The notes under the pieces are model-generated. The model ran no database searches and was not told the DNA's origin. It saw nothing but the letters and a program-made list of their open reading frames with translations. A stretch of 64,000 nucleotides of DNA, taken from Luteibacter aegosomatis (GTDB taxonomy: Bacteria > Pseudomonadota > Gammaproteobacteria > Xanthomonadales > Rhodanobacteraceae). Shown here piece by piece: positions 1-8,742 of this stretch (position 1 is its first letter; the number at the start of each line of letters is the position of its first letter). Position numbers and translations under genes: made by a program. The DNA lies in assembly GCF_023078455.1 (NCBI RefSeq), contig NZ_CP095740.1, positions 434,001-498,000 on the forward strand, given 5' to 3'.

Positions 1-1871
1 GCGAGCGCGTGCAGACCAGCTTCGACCGCGGCATCTCGTCGGTGAGCTGGCTGCTGATCCGCTTCATGGCGGTGATGGTCCCCGTGGTGTTCCTCATCAA
101 CGGTTTCGACAAGCACGACTGGGTCGGCGCGTTCATGTTCGGCCTGTCGGTGGCCGTGGGCCTCACGCCGGAGATGCTGCCGCTGATCGTCACCGCCAAC
201 CTGGGCAAGGGTGCCATCGCCATGTCCCGGCGCAAGGTCGTGGTCAAGCGCCTCAACGCGATCCAGAACTTCGGCGCCATGGACGTGCTGTGCACCGACA
301 AGACCGGCACGCTCACGCTGGACAAGATCGTGCTCGAGCGCCACGTCGACCTGGCGGGCGAGGATTCGGACGAGGCGTTGGAGTGGGGCTACCTCAACAG
401 CCGCTTCCAGACCGGCCTGCGCAACCTCATGGACAAGGCCGTGCTCACCCATCGCGACCTCGAGCCGGTGGCGCGCCGCTTCCGCATCGTCGACGAGATT
501 CCCTTCGATTTCCAGCGCCGCCGCATGTCGGTGGTGGTGACCGACGGCCGCGACGAGCAACTGGTCGTCTGCAAGGGCGCGGTGGAGGAAATGCTCGCCA
601 TCTGCACGCAGGCGCGCACCGGCGACGTCGTCGAGCCGATGACCGACGAGAAGCGCCGGGAAATCCGCGCGATGACCCGCCGCCTCAACGAGGACGGCCT
701 GCGCGTGCTCGTGGTGGCCGTGCGCCGTGACCCCATCGGTGACCGCGCCTACGGCGTGGCCGACGAGTCGGGCCTGACCGCCGTGGGCTGCCTGGCCTTC
801 CTGGATCCGCCGAAGGATTCCGCCGCCACGGCCATCCGCGCGCTCAACCACCACGGCGTGGCGGTGAAGGTCATCACCGGCGACAACGAGGCGGTGACGC
901 GGAAGATCTGCACCGAAGTGGGCCTGGACGTGCAGGGCTCGGCGCAGGGGCGCGACATCGAAAAGCTCGACGACGACGAACTCGATGCGATGGTTGAGCG
1001 CACCACCGTCTTCGCCAAGATGTCGCCGGTGCAGAAGGCGCGCGTGGTGAAGGCCTTGCAGCGTCGCGGACACACGGTAGGCTTCCTCGGCGACGGCATC
1101 AACGATGCCCCCGCGTTGCGCGACGCCGATGTCGGCATCTCCGTGGATACCGCCACCGACATCGCCAAGGAATCGGCCGACATCATCCTGCTCGAGAAGA
1201 ACCTGATGGTGCTGGAGGAGGGCGTGGTCGAAGGCCGCATCACCTTCGGCAACATCATGAAGTACATCAAGATGACGGCCAGCTCCAACTTCGGCAACGT
1301 GTTCAGCGTGCTGGTGGCGAGCGCGTTCCTGCCGTTCCTGCCGATGCTGCCGCTGCAGATCCTCGTTCAGAACCTGCTGTACGACCTCTCGCAGCTGTCG
1401 ATTCCCTTCGATCGCATGGACGAGGAATACCTGCGCAAGCCGCGCAAGTGGGACGCGGGCGACATCGGTCGTTTCATGGTCTGGATCGGCCCGGTCAGCT
1501 CGGTGTTCGACATCACCACGTTCTGGCTGATGTGGCACGTCTTCGGTGCGAACGACGTCGCCCACCAGTCGCTCTTCCAGTCGGGCTGGTTCATCGAGGG
1601 CCTGCTCTCGCAGACCCTGGTGGTGCACATGATCCGCACGCGGCGCATTCCGTTCCTGCGCAGCATGGCCTCGGCACCGGTGCTGGCGCTGACCGGCACG
1701 ATCATGGTGGTGGGCATGCTGTTGCCGTTCTCCCCGCTGGGTGCGCACATCGGCATGGTGCCGCTGCCCGGCATGTACTTCGCCTGGCTGACGCTTACCC
1801 TGGTGTGCTATTGCGTGCTGACACAGGTGGTGAAGACGATCTACATCCGCCGCTATGGACACTGGCTGTAA
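1..1871 (+). CDS. mgtA: Magnesium-translocating P-type ATPase, C-terminal part (5' end outside window)
   Basis: This is the last two thirds of a P3B-type ATPase that imports Mg2+ across the inner membrane. The reading frame is open to the window edge (first full codon at base 3), so the start lies upstream. The visible part has the transmembrane PEML segment, then the phosphorylation motif CTDKTGTLT (bases about 285-311), a nucleotide-binding domain, and the hinge motif GDGINDAPALRDADVG. It ends with several hydrophobic helices. The stretch around the phosphorylated Asp (KRLNAIQNFGAMDVLCTDK) is typical of MgtA/MgtB rather than of heavy-metal or Ca2+ pumps. MgtA and MgtB cannot be separated on this fragment. 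A mgtA leader, if present, would be outside the window. Confidence 0.93.
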   Translation, partial: ERVQTSFDRGISSVSWLLIRFMAVMVPVVFLINGFDKHDWVGAFMFGLSVAVGLTPEMLPLIVTANLGKGAIAMSRRKVVVKRLNAIQNFGAMDVLCTDKTGTLTLDKIVLERHVDLAGEDSDEALEWGYLNSRFQTGLRNLMDKAVLTHRDLEPVARRFRIVDEIPFDFQRRRMSVVVTDGRDEQLVVCKGAVEEMLAICTQARTGDVVEPMTDEKRREIRAMTRRLNEDGLRVLVVAVRRDPIGDRAYGVADESGLTAVGCLAFLDPPKDSAATAIRALNHHGVAVKVITGDNEAVTRKICTEVGLDVQGSAQGRDIEKLDDDELDAMVERTTVFAKMSPVQKARVVKALQRRGHTVGFLGDGINDAPALRDADVGISVDTATDIAKESADIILLEKNLMVLEEGVVEGRITFGNIMKYIKMTASSNFGNVFSVLVASAFLPFLPMLPLQILVQNLLYDLSQLSIPFDRMDEEYLRKPRKWDAGDIGRFMVWIGPVSSVFDITTFWLMWHVFGANDVAHQSLFQSGWFIEGLLSQTLVVHMIRTRRIPFLRSMASAPVLALTGTIMVVGMLLPFSPLGAHIGMVPLPGMYFAWLTLTLVCYCVLTQVVKTIYIRRYGHWL

Positions 1872-1900
1872 GGCGGGCGAAACGACTACGACATCGCGCA

Positions 1901-1927
1901 GGCGCGGCGGGACAGACCCGCCGCGCC
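1901..1927 (+). terminator. GC-rich stem-loop after mgtA
   Basis: There is a perfect 11-bp stem (1901-1911 pairs with 1917-1927) with a 5-nt loop, 30 bases past the mgtA stop. No T-tract follows, so it is either a weak terminator or a 3'-end stabilising hairpin. Confidence 0.4.
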
Positions 1928-1971
1928 GGTCACGCTGAAATACCGGCTCCCTCAACCACGGAGCCACCACG

Positions 1972-2469
1972 ATGATCCGATCCACCCTCGCCGCCGCGCT
2001 GTTCGTCCTGCCTGCCGCCGCCTTCGCCCAGGCCGCCCCCGCGCCGACCGCGCCTCCCGCACCGACCCGCTACGCCGACATCATCGACTGGCCGGCATCC
2101 GAAGCCAGCTTCGATCGCTTCTTCAACGCCGAAGCGGCGCTTGGCCGTGCCTTCGACAAGGTCTGCGGCGACACGTTCTGCGAGGGCGACTACGGCAACC
2201 TCCGGCCGATGCAGCTGCGCTGCTCGGTCGACATCACCAAGGGCACCGTCAAGCAGTGCCTGTGGACCTTCGCCGGCAGTTACGCCGACGTCAACAAGAA
2301 GACGGGTGCCGTGCAGGTGAACGCCAAGCTCTACAAGTGCAAGCTCCCGCTTGCCAAGGACACCCCGGTCGAGCAGTTCTTCCAATTGATCGAAGGCGAG
2401 AACCCGCTGGAGGCCAAGCTGCCCATGTCCCGCGCATCGATCTACGACGGCCTGGCCACCTGCCTCTGA
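1972..2469 (+). CDS. Small secreted protein, function unknown
   Basis: This is a 165-residue protein with a clear signal peptide (about residues 1-20, cleavage near AFAQA), followed by a Pro/Ala-rich linker. The mature part has six cysteines, including a C-x4-C pair, which suggests disulfides in the periplasm. No enzyme motif or named family is recognised. The ATG is preceded by a Pro-less, GC-rich leader and the signal peptide begins at once, which supports this start. It stands alone between mgtA and an NTF2-like gene and could have its own promoter. Confidence 0.75.
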   Translation: MIRSTLAAALFVLPAAAFAQAAPAPTAPPAPTRYADIIDWPASEASFDRFFNAEAALGRAFDKVCGDTFCEGDYGNLRPMQLRCSVDITKGTVKQCLWTFAGSYADVNKKTGAVQVNAKLYKCKLPLAKDTPVEQFFQLIEGENPLEAKLPMSRASIYDGLATCL

Positions 2470-2500
2470 TCGCCGTCACCGTTTCACCGGGTTAAGCCCA

Positions 2501-2532
2501 CGGCTCGCCGCATGACGCTATGCGGCGGGCCG
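2501..2532 (+). terminator. Probable terminator stem-loop
   Basis: An 8-bp perfect stem (2506-2513 with 2520-2527, 6-nt loop) is extended by four more pairs after one mismatch. Only a weak T-rich tail follows. It lies 37 bases past the stop of the upstream gene. Confidence 0.4.
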
Positions 2533-2578
2533 TTCGCTTGCCTAGGGTGGCGTACCCACACCTTCGAGGACGCTACCG

Positions 2579-3052
2579 ATGACGCTTCGCCAAGGGTTTC
2601 TCGCGTTCGCCCTGGTCCTTTCCTTCCCCGCCGTCGCGGCCGATTCGCCGCAGGCCGATATCCAGAGGGTGGTGGACACGTTCCAGACCGCCTTGCGTGC
2701 CCACGATGCGAAGACGCTGGGATCGCTGTTCCTTCCCGAGGGCAAGAGCTGGTACACGGCGCTGGGCAAGGTATCGTTCGAATCGGTAAAGGCTAGGCAT
2801 CCGGAAGTGAAGCCGTACAAGGCGGGTACGTGGCAGGAGTTCGCGGAATTCGTCGGTTCGGCCAAGGGGACCGTCGAAGAGCGCTTCCATAACGTGCAGA
2901 TCCATACCGATGGCACGGTCGGCACGGTGTACTTCGACTTCGAATTCCTCATGGACGGGAAGGTGGGCAATCGCGGCGCCGAAACCTGGCAGATGCTGCG
3001 CACGCCCGACGGCTGGAAGATCGTGGCGATGCTGTACTCGTCGAATTTCTGA
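2579..3052 (+). CDS. Secreted NTF2-like (SnoaL/DUF4440-type) protein
   Basis: This 157-residue protein has a signal peptide (residues 1-21, AVAA-D cleavage) and then a single domain with the NTF2-like pattern: an N-terminal helix with QRVVDTFQTALRAHDAKTL, a LFLPEGKSW segment and a C-terminal GGW-type strand pair (TPDGWKIVAMLYSSNF). Such domains form a cone-shaped pocket and include both enzymes and binding proteins, so no reaction can be assigned. The ATG opens directly into the signal peptide. It is followed by an inverted repeat and then an acyltransferase gene. Confidence 0.75.
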   Translation: MTLRQGFLAFALVLSFPAVAADSPQADIQRVVDTFQTALRAHDAKTLGSLFLPEGKSWYTALGKVSFESVKARHPEVKPYKAGTWQEFAEFVGSAKGTVEERFHNVQIHTDGTVGTVYFDFEFLMDGKVGNRGAETWQMLRTPDGWKIVAMLYSSNF

Positions 3053-3125
3053 CGATTGCCCGCGAAACGCCTCGATCGTTTCACGCGCAAGCCTCGTGCG
3101 GCGAGTTTGATGGTGACGCCTCGCC

Positions 3126-3216
3126 CTGGGTTCCCGCTTTCGCAGGAACGACGTGAGGGGCTGGACCGGGGCGTCCGATCATGTAGCTCGTCGTTCCTGC
3201 GAAAGCAGGAACCCAG
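3126..3216. repeat. Inverted repeat, family C (REP-like)
   Basis: Arms 3126-3153 and 3189-3216 are near-perfect inverted copies of a 28-base unit containing TTCCTGCGAAAGCAGGAACC, itself palindromic. The same unit occurs inside cbiB (11361-11456) and in part near 44753-44780. It resembles the short palindromic repeats common in xanthomonad intergenic DNA. Confidence 0.8.
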
Positions 3217-3276
3217 CGCCTTGCGCCGGAGGGCTCCGCCGCCTGCCTACGCAAATCGCACAAGGGAATCGTATCG

Positions 3277-4398
3277 ATGCACCGCCAACCCGGCCTGGAC
3301 ACCCTCCGCGCGATCGCCATCGTCTGGGTGATGCTTTTCCACAGCTATTTCGTCGGAGGCCTCGGCGAGGGCTTCTCGCTGCTGGAAAGCCCCGGCTGGA
3401 TGGGCGTCGACCTGTTCTTCGTGCTCAGCGGCTATCTCATCGGCCGACAGGTGCTCGCATCGATCGCGGCGGGCGGCACGCTCGACCTGGCCGCTTTCTA
3501 CCGACGGCGCATGTTGCGCATCCTGCCCGCGTTCTTCGTGGTGCTTGCGCTTTACGTCTTCTGGCCCGCATGGCGGGAAACGCCGCTCATGCAGCCGTTG
3601 TGGCAATTTCCGACGTTCACCTTCAACCTGCTTTTCGACGCGCCGGATCGTTACGCCTTCTCGCACGTCTGGTCGCTGTGCGTCGAAGAACACTTCTATC
3701 TCGTGTTTCCGTTTCTCGCCCTGGCCGTGGCGAAGCGACCGTCGATGCGACGCTTCGCGTTGATCGGCGTGGCGGTGGTGCTGGGTGGCATCGGTCTGCG
3801 TGCATGGCTGTGGGAAACGCAGATGGCGGGAGCAGGCGGTTCGGCGTATCTGCGCTACCTCTACTACCCCACGTACGTCCGGCTCGATGGCCTGGTCGCC
3901 GGCGTGGCCTTGGCGGCCTGCGCGGTATATCGGCCACGGTGGATGGTGTGGGTGCACGCGAATCCCGGCCGGATCGCGTTCTGCGCGATCCTCCTGCTCG
4001 GCGGTTGCCTGGCGCTGTTCACCGGCAAGCGCACCGAATTCTGGCCGTGCGTGGTCGGTTACCCGCTGCTGGCGGCGGCCATGGCGGGTTTCGTGGCGGC
4101 GTCGAGCGGACAGGCCGGTCCGATGGGGATCCGGATTCCCGGCGCGGCGTGGTTGGCCCGCGCGTCGTACAGCCTCTACCTCAGCCACAAGGGCGTCTTC
4201 ACCCTCACGGCAGCCCTGCTGGGCAGCCATCTGGACGGCCATCGCTTCCTGCGCTTCGCGATATTCGCCGTGGCCACGCTGGCCGGTGGCGCCTTGCTTC
4301 ACTACGCGGTGGAGCGCCCCTTCCTGCGCTGGCGTGACCGCACTGTCGTTCGCCGTGCACACCTGGGCATGGCCGGGTCATTGACGAAGGTCGAATGA
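3277..4398 (+). CDS. Acyltransferase family 3 (OafA/YrhL-type) membrane protein
   Basis: This 373-residue, multi-pass inner-membrane protein begins with the acyltransferase-3 signature: LDTLRAIAIVWVMLFHS (the catalytic-type His is in this segment) and then GVDLFFVLSGYLIG and RRMLRILPAFF. A later SHVWSLCVEEHFYLVFP block and a C-terminal YSLYLSHKG segment are also diagnostic. The family transfers acyl groups, often acetyl, to sugars of lipopolysaccharide, exopolysaccharide or peptidoglycan. The target here is unknown because no polysaccharide gene is adjacent. A family C repeat lies just upstream, and the ATG at 3277 gives the family-typical N-terminus. Confidence 0.9.
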   Translation: MHRQPGLDTLRAIAIVWVMLFHSYFVGGLGEGFSLLESPGWMGVDLFFVLSGYLIGRQVLASIAAGGTLDLAAFYRRRMLRILPAFFVVLALYVFWPAWRETPLMQPLWQFPTFTFNLLFDAPDRYAFSHVWSLCVEEHFYLVFPFLALAVAKRPSMRRFALIGVAVVLGGIGLRAWLWETQMAGAGGSAYLRYLYYPTYVRLDGLVAGVALAACAVYRPRWMVWVHANPGRIAFCAILLLGGCLALFTGKRTEFWPCVVGYPLLAAAMAGFVAASSGQAGPMGIRIPGAAWLARASYSLYLSHKGVFTLTAALLGSHLDGHRFLRFAIFAVATLAGGALLHYAVERPFLRWRDRTVVRRAHLGMAGSLTKVE

Positions 4399-4822
4399 CT
4401 TATTCGTCAAGCATTGAGAAATGACTCACGCCAGCAGTGCGACGGTAGCGTGTCGATGGCCGCTATCCGTGGGAGAAACGCAGAGACTTCTTCGCGTGGT
4501 GCCCGGCGCACGATGCTGTGAAACAGCATTGTTTCTCCGTGCGTTTCGAGCGTAGGGCGTAGACCGATTCGATGTCAGGCAAATGCTGATTCGTGCCAGG
4601 TCGGCAACGCCGTTTCATCGGCGTGATAGCGTGCCTACGTGTCCCATGCGTGAGCGCAAAGCATGCGTAGACGTGTTCCTTTCGGCGAGCAGAAACGTGC
4701 TCCGTTCGAAAAGAAAAGATCATGCACGGGGCACGTTTCTCGTCTAAATCAAACATTGATGCCAGCCTTGGAGATGTGAGCTACTCATTTCCAGGGAGCG
4801 TCGGCATCTGGAGGAAACTGGA
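4399..4822 (+). promoter_or_regulatory. Long intergenic region with inverted repeats upstream of the amidase
   Basis: These 424 bases contain no convincing gene. They are AT-richer than the flanks, like the amidase gene that follows. Two dyads are visible: a 7-bp stem with a 3-nt loop at 4513-4529, and a perfect 10-bp inverted pair AGAAACGTGC (4691-4700) and GCACGTTTCT (4731-4740). Related GAAACG/CGTTTC words recur at about 4474 and 4541. These could be operator sites or an RNA leader. No clear -35/-10 pair was identified. Confidence 0.4.
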
Positions 4823-6373
4823 TTGAACCTCTGCAAAATAAAGATGCGGCAGAAGATGTCGCGGACATTGCCTTTCGTCTTGGGCTGTTGTGTTCTGGCT
4901 TCGGTAGTGCCAAACCGTGGCGCCGCTTCGATTAATGCGCTATCTGAGATGAGTGCCTCGGACAAGGCGTCACTGGAGCGGCGGATAACGGAGGTGGCGA
5001 ATAACTACGCTAATAGCTATCAACACTTTGAAGGCGATCGTCTCCCGATCCACATAAACGCGGTTTTCGATCCGACGGCCAATTCGCTGATTGTCAACAT
5101 GGATGAGCGCTTCGGTCCCATGTCTACGTCTCCTGAAATGGAAGACTTTCGGCGCAGGCTTGAGATTGAATTGGAGCCTTATATCGATGGTCTTTCTTCG
5201 TTCTCGGGCTTGAGGTTCCGTTTTGGTGGGAAGGATATGTACTTTTGGTTTCCAGAAGAGCGCGACCCGCCCGCAGTCAAGGACAAGAAGCGGTTGTCGG
5301 CGACGGGCGCTCCTGTGGTAGCCGTCTCTGCCGGTCACGGATATTACTATCATCACGGATACAAGGATTGGAGGCCTCAAAGATCGCCATATAATGGGAT
5401 CCTTGAGGATGAGATTACCTTGGTGTTCGCATCGCTTCTGTTTGCTGATCTGTATATGTCTAATACCTCACCGGTACTTGTAAGGGAGGGTGGATTTGGT
5501 CAGCACAAGCCTAGCGGGCAGCCATGGCAAATGATGGGTGCGAGATATTTGCTCGAAGACTCCATGCCTAATAGGCCTGACATTTGGCACTCCCTTCCTG
5601 ATGCAACGGAGGCGTTGCGAGACTACAAGGAGGATATTCGGAGTCGTCCGCTTTACGCAAATGAATTAGGGGCCGATGCTGTTTTTCATCTGCATACGAA
5701 TGCTGTTGATAATTCGGCGACTCGCGGCGCCAAGGTTGTCGTGCAGGAGGGGAGGGTTGAGTCGATCAAGCTGGGTTCTGCGGTTTTGTGTTACATGAAG
5801 GAGCAGATCCACGCGCAGAAAGATTTCAAGGGCTACCCGGTGAGTAACACCCTGACACAGGGTAACTATGGCGAAAATCGCCTCGCTGCCATGCCCTCGG
5901 TTATCATTGAGATGGGATTTCACACGAACACCGAAGACGCAAAAGCACTGAAGGATATTTGGTTTCAGAATGCCTCGATGCGAGGAGTCGCGAAAGGCTA
6001 CAAGCTGTTCAAGGAAGGAAAGGGATGCGAGGAATTTACCGTCGAAACGCCGGCTGCGGCCGAAGGGATGGTCGATGATCTGGTACCGATTCCCGTGCGC
6101 AAGATAAGAGGGTTTCCGAGTTTTCCCGTGACTGTGATAGCGAGTCGCAAGGAGTGTGCGACAGGTAGCTCGTGCGAATCCGCTTCCGGGAGGGCTAAAG
6201 ACGAAAGCGCCATGTCTGAGTTTGCGCTCGGCTATAAATGCGTTGAAGCGGATGTCGCACGTTCTCCTTTCACGATGGTGGTGAGTGCAAAAGACTCGGA
6301 TGACGTATTCGCGAAGCCTATTGAAATCTCTCTGACGTGCAAGCCTCGACCGGTAGAACCGGAGAGCGTTTAG
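4823..6373 (+). CDS. Secreted amidase_3-type N-acetylmuramoyl-L-alanine amidase-like protein
   Basis: This 516-residue protein is predicted to cleave the muramoyl-alanine bond of peptidoglycan outside the cytoplasm. TTG at 4823 is chosen because a strong GGAGG (4810-4814) sits 8 bases upstream; ATGs at 4844 and 4856 are alternatives. A signal-like hydrophobic segment spans residues 13-35. The zinc/catalytic set of the amidase_3 fold is present: His172 (SAGHGYY), Glu195/197 (ILEDEITL), His289/291 (VFHLHTNA) and Glu363 (VIIEMGFHTN). An extra N-terminal domain (about 40-150) and a cysteine-bearing C-terminal extension (about 420-516) are unrecognised. Base and codon use is clearly lower in GC than the neighbours, which suggests horizontal acquisition. 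No phage genes are adjacent. Confidence 0.82.
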   Translation: MNLCKIKMRQKMSRTLPFVLGCCVLASVVPNRGAASINALSEMSASDKASLERRITEVANNYANSYQHFEGDRLPIHINAVFDPTANSLIVNMDERFGPMSTSPEMEDFRRRLEIELEPYIDGLSSFSGLRFRFGGKDMYFWFPEERDPPAVKDKKRLSATGAPVVAVSAGHGYYYHHGYKDWRPQRSPYNGILEDEITLVFASLLFADLYMSNTSPVLVREGGFGQHKPSGQPWQMMGARYLLEDSMPNRPDIWHSLPDATEALRDYKEDIRSRPLYANELGADAVFHLHTNAVDNSATRGAKVVVQEGRVESIKLGSAVLCYMKEQIHAQKDFKGYPVSNTLTQGNYGENRLAAMPSVIIEMGFHTNTEDAKALKDIWFQNASMRGVAKGYKLFKEGKGCEEFTVETPAAAEGMVDDLVPIPVRKIRGFPSFPVTVIASRKECATGSSCESASGRAKDESAMSEFALGYKCVEADVARSPFTMVVSAKDSDDVFAKPIEISLTCKPRPVEPESV

Positions 6374-6382
6374 TTTTTAACC

Positions 6383-6418
6383 CCGGGCGGCCTGGTCATG
6401 CCCAGGTCGCCCGGTTTA
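6383..6418 (+). terminator. Rho-independent terminator after the amidase gene
   Basis: The stem is CCGGGCG-g-CCTGG (6383-6395) with CCAGG-t-CGCCCGG (6402-6414), the unpaired positions forming a G-T wobble. It has a 6-nt loop and is followed by TTT, 10 bases past the stop codon. Confidence 0.65.
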
Positions 6419-6506
6419 AGGCTCCTGCGAGGGATTTGCAGATTCCCACCTCCTTTGCGCCGAGTCGACCAACACGGCCGCCGTTCAGCTACACTTCCCA
6501 GGCCCA

Positions 6507-6722
6507 AGGTGATCCCCGGCTTATCAAGCCGGGGATTGAAACGGGAATCCGGTGACGCGCCGTTCTTTCGGGAACGCGCCATTCCGGAGCTGCCCCCGCA
6601 ACGGTAAGCGAGTCAACGATCGGCTTCATGCCACTGCGCCCATGGGCGCGGGAAGGCGCCGGTCCGATGGGATGCCCCTCCCATGCCCGCAAGCCCGGAG
6701 ACCGGCCTCGAGGCGACACCGG
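6507..6722 (+). ncRNA. Cobalamin (AdoCbl) riboswitch
   Basis: The 5' UTR of btuB carries the conserved blocks of the cobalamin riboswitch in order: GGGAATCCGGTG (from 6543), GCTGCCCCCGCAACGGTAA (from 6589), CCACTG and GGGAAGG in the J6/3 area (about 6631-6657), and the B12 box AAGCCCGGAGACCGGCC (6691-6707). The outer P1 helix is probably formed by GGTG near 6509 and CACC near 6717. About 120 bases separate it from the btuB start, leaving room for an expression platform. It should repress btuB, and probably the linked cobalamin operon, when adenosylcobalamin is abundant. Confidence 0.93.
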
Positions 6723-6842
6723 ACTGGCGGAGGGCCTGTCGAGGGTGGCCGTCCGCGATGCGCCGGCGCTCCTTCGTATCCCCTTTCGTCCGTCCCCGCA
6801 TCCATGCCGCGCGGGTTGGCGCGGTTCGTAGGGAGTGACACC

Positions 6843-8720
6843 GTGAAGTTCCGCTCGTCCCGCCTCGCGCTCGCCATCGCGACGGCCTTCGTTTTGCCCA
6901 TGACCGCCCATGCCGACGACGCCTCCACCGACCTGGACAAGGTGGTGGTCACCGCCTCGCGCACCGAGCAGTCGGCCTCGCAGGTGCTCGCCGCCTCGAC
7001 GGTGATCGACCGCGCCGACATCGAGCGCCTCCAGCCGAATTCCGTCGCCGACCTGCTGCGTGCCGTACCGGGCGTGTCCATCGCCAACAACGGCGGCCCG
7101 GGCAAATCCACGTCGGTTTTCCTGCGTGGCACCGAGTCCGACCACGTACTGGTGCTGGTCGACGGCGTGCGCATCGGTTCGGCCACGTCGGGTACGGCCG
7201 CCTTCCAGGACATTCCGGTCGACCAGATCGAGCGCATCGAGATCGTCCGCGGCCCGTATTCGAGCCTCTACGGTTCCGAAGCCCTCGGCGGTGTCATCCA
7301 GATTTTCACCCGCCATCCCCAGGGTGCTTTCGTGCCCAGTTTCTCGGTGGGTGTCGGCAGTTGGTCGACGTTGCGCGGCTCGGCCGGTTTCGCCGGTAGC
7401 GGCAAGAACGGCTGGTACGCGGTGGAAGCCACCCACGACCAGACCGACGGCATCAATGCCTGCCGCGGCAAGCCCAGCCCGGGTGGCGGCGGTTGCTTCA
7501 CCTATGAGCCCGATCGTGATGGCTACCGCGACAACGCGCTGTCGCTCAAGGGCGGCTGGCGTTTCGACGAGCAGTGGGATGCGGATGCGAGCGCCACGCG
7601 CAGCGAAGGCCGCAACCACTACGACGGTACCAGCAGCAACTTCGCCGAATCGACCACGCAGGCCATCGGCGGCCGCGTGCACTACCGTCCGTCGAAGGAT
7701 GCGTTGATCACGCTCAACGTCGGGCGCAGCGGCGATTTCTCCACCGACTACGAGAATGGCGTCTACGCCGACACCTTCAATACGCATCGTGACGTCGCCT
7801 CGTTGCAGGCCGACCTGGGCCATGTCGGCGGAAGCTATGGCCTCGCGACGGTGGGCTTCGACTGGCAGCGGGACCGTGTAGTCGGCAATACCGATTACCT
7901 CGTCGATACGCGTCACAACCACGCCCTGTTCGCGCAGTGGCAACAGGAGTTCGGCGCCAGTTCGGTGCAGGGCAGCCTGCGTCGCGACGAGAACAGCCAG
8001 TTCGGCGGCAAGACCACGGGCAGCCTGCTGTACGGCTACGCGCTGACCGATGAGCTCCGCGTCACCGCCAGCTACGGCACCGCGTTCAAGGCACCGACGT
8101 TCAACGACCTCTATTACCCGGATTACGGCAACCCCGATCTCGGTCCCGAGACCTCGCGCAACTGGGAGCTGGGCCTCAAGGGCACGCCGGGTTGGGGCCA
8201 TTGGTCGGTCAACGCGTTCCAGAACCGGATCGACCACCTCATCGTGTTCGATGCGGGCCTCACCGGCCCCTTGTTCCCGTTCGGTGGCGCCAACAACATC
8301 GACCGCTCGCGCATCCGTGGCGTCGAACTGGCCGCCGACACGACCGTCGACGACTGGACCCTTGCCGGCAGCGCGACGTGGCTGCAGCCCGAGGACGACA
8401 GCGACGATGCCAGCCACGGCAACCTGTTGCCGCGTCGCGCACGACGCACCGCCAACATCGACCTCGACCGCCGCTTCGGCGCGTTCAGCGTCGGTGCGAG
8501 CGTGTTCGCCTCGGGTTACCGCTATGACGACACCGCCAACCTGCATCGCCTCGGCGGCTACGCGCTCACCGACTTGCGCATGGCCTACGCCTTCGACGCG
8601 GCGTGGAAGCTCGAACTGGCGGCGAAGAACGTCTTCGACCGCCATTACGAAACCGCCCGCTACTTCAACCAGCCTGGCCGCAACTGGATGCTGACGCTGC
8701 GCTACCAGCCACGCACGTAA
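6843..8720 (+). CDS. btuB: TonB-dependent vitamin B12 receptor
   Basis: This 625-residue outer-membrane receptor imports cobalamin using TonB energy. GTG at 6843 is chosen because it starts a signal peptide (residues 1-24, ending THAD-like) and has GGAG just upstream; the open frame upstream runs through the riboswitch and is not coding. A TonB-box-like DKVVVTASR is followed by the plug (IPVDQIERIEIVRGPYSSLYGSEALGG) and a 22-strand-type barrel that ends in an aromatic-rich strand (NWMLTLRYQPRT). The riboswitch upstream and cobalamin genes downstream (btuM starts 22 bases later) fix the substrate. Confidence 0.95.
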   Translation: MKFRSSRLALAIATAFVLPMTAHADDASTDLDKVVVTASRTEQSASQVLAASTVIDRADIERLQPNSVADLLRAVPGVSIANNGGPGKSTSVFLRGTESDHVLVLVDGVRIGSATSGTAAFQDIPVDQIERIEIVRGPYSSLYGSEALGGVIQIFTRHPQGAFVPSFSVGVGSWSTLRGSAGFAGSGKNGWYAVEATHDQTDGINACRGKPSPGGGGCFTYEPDRDGYRDNALSLKGGWRFDEQWDADASATRSEGRNHYDGTSSNFAESTTQAIGGRVHYRPSKDALITLNVGRSGDFSTDYENGVYADTFNTHRDVASLQADLGHVGGSYGLATVGFDWQRDRVVGNTDYLVDTRHNHALFAQWQQEFGASSVQGSLRRDENSQFGGKTTGSLLYGYALTDELRVTASYGTAFKAPTFNDLYYPDYGNPDLGPETSRNWELGLKGTPGWGHWSVNAFQNRIDHLIVFDAGLTGPLFPFGGANNIDRSRIRGVELAADTTVDDWTLAGSATWLQPEDDSDDASHGNLLPRRARRTANIDLDRRFGAFSVGASVFASGYRYDDTANLHRLGGYALTDLRMAYAFDAAWKLELAAKNVFDRHYETARYFNQPGRNWMLTLRYQPRT

Positions 8721-8742
8721 TCGATCCCTACCGGAGAACCTG

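Noticed and set aside
1448..1975. Second frame within the end of mgtA
   Set aside because: It is Arg/His/Pro-rich and lacks a start signal; the mgtA frame continues with clear membrane helices.
4463..4756. Small minus-strand open frame in the low-GC leader
   Set aside because: No ribosome binding site and no recognisable domain; it spans the inverted repeats, so the region is treated as regulatory.
4399..6373. Prophage remnant around the amidase
   Set aside because: No holin, structural, integrase or attachment sequence was seen; only a single secreted hydrolase gene is present.
6489..8645. Long open frame on the minus strand opposite btuB
   Set aside because: It is a GC-bias shadow: low-complexity Ala/Arg/Val-rich translation, no motif, overlapping a clear receptor gene and the riboswitch.
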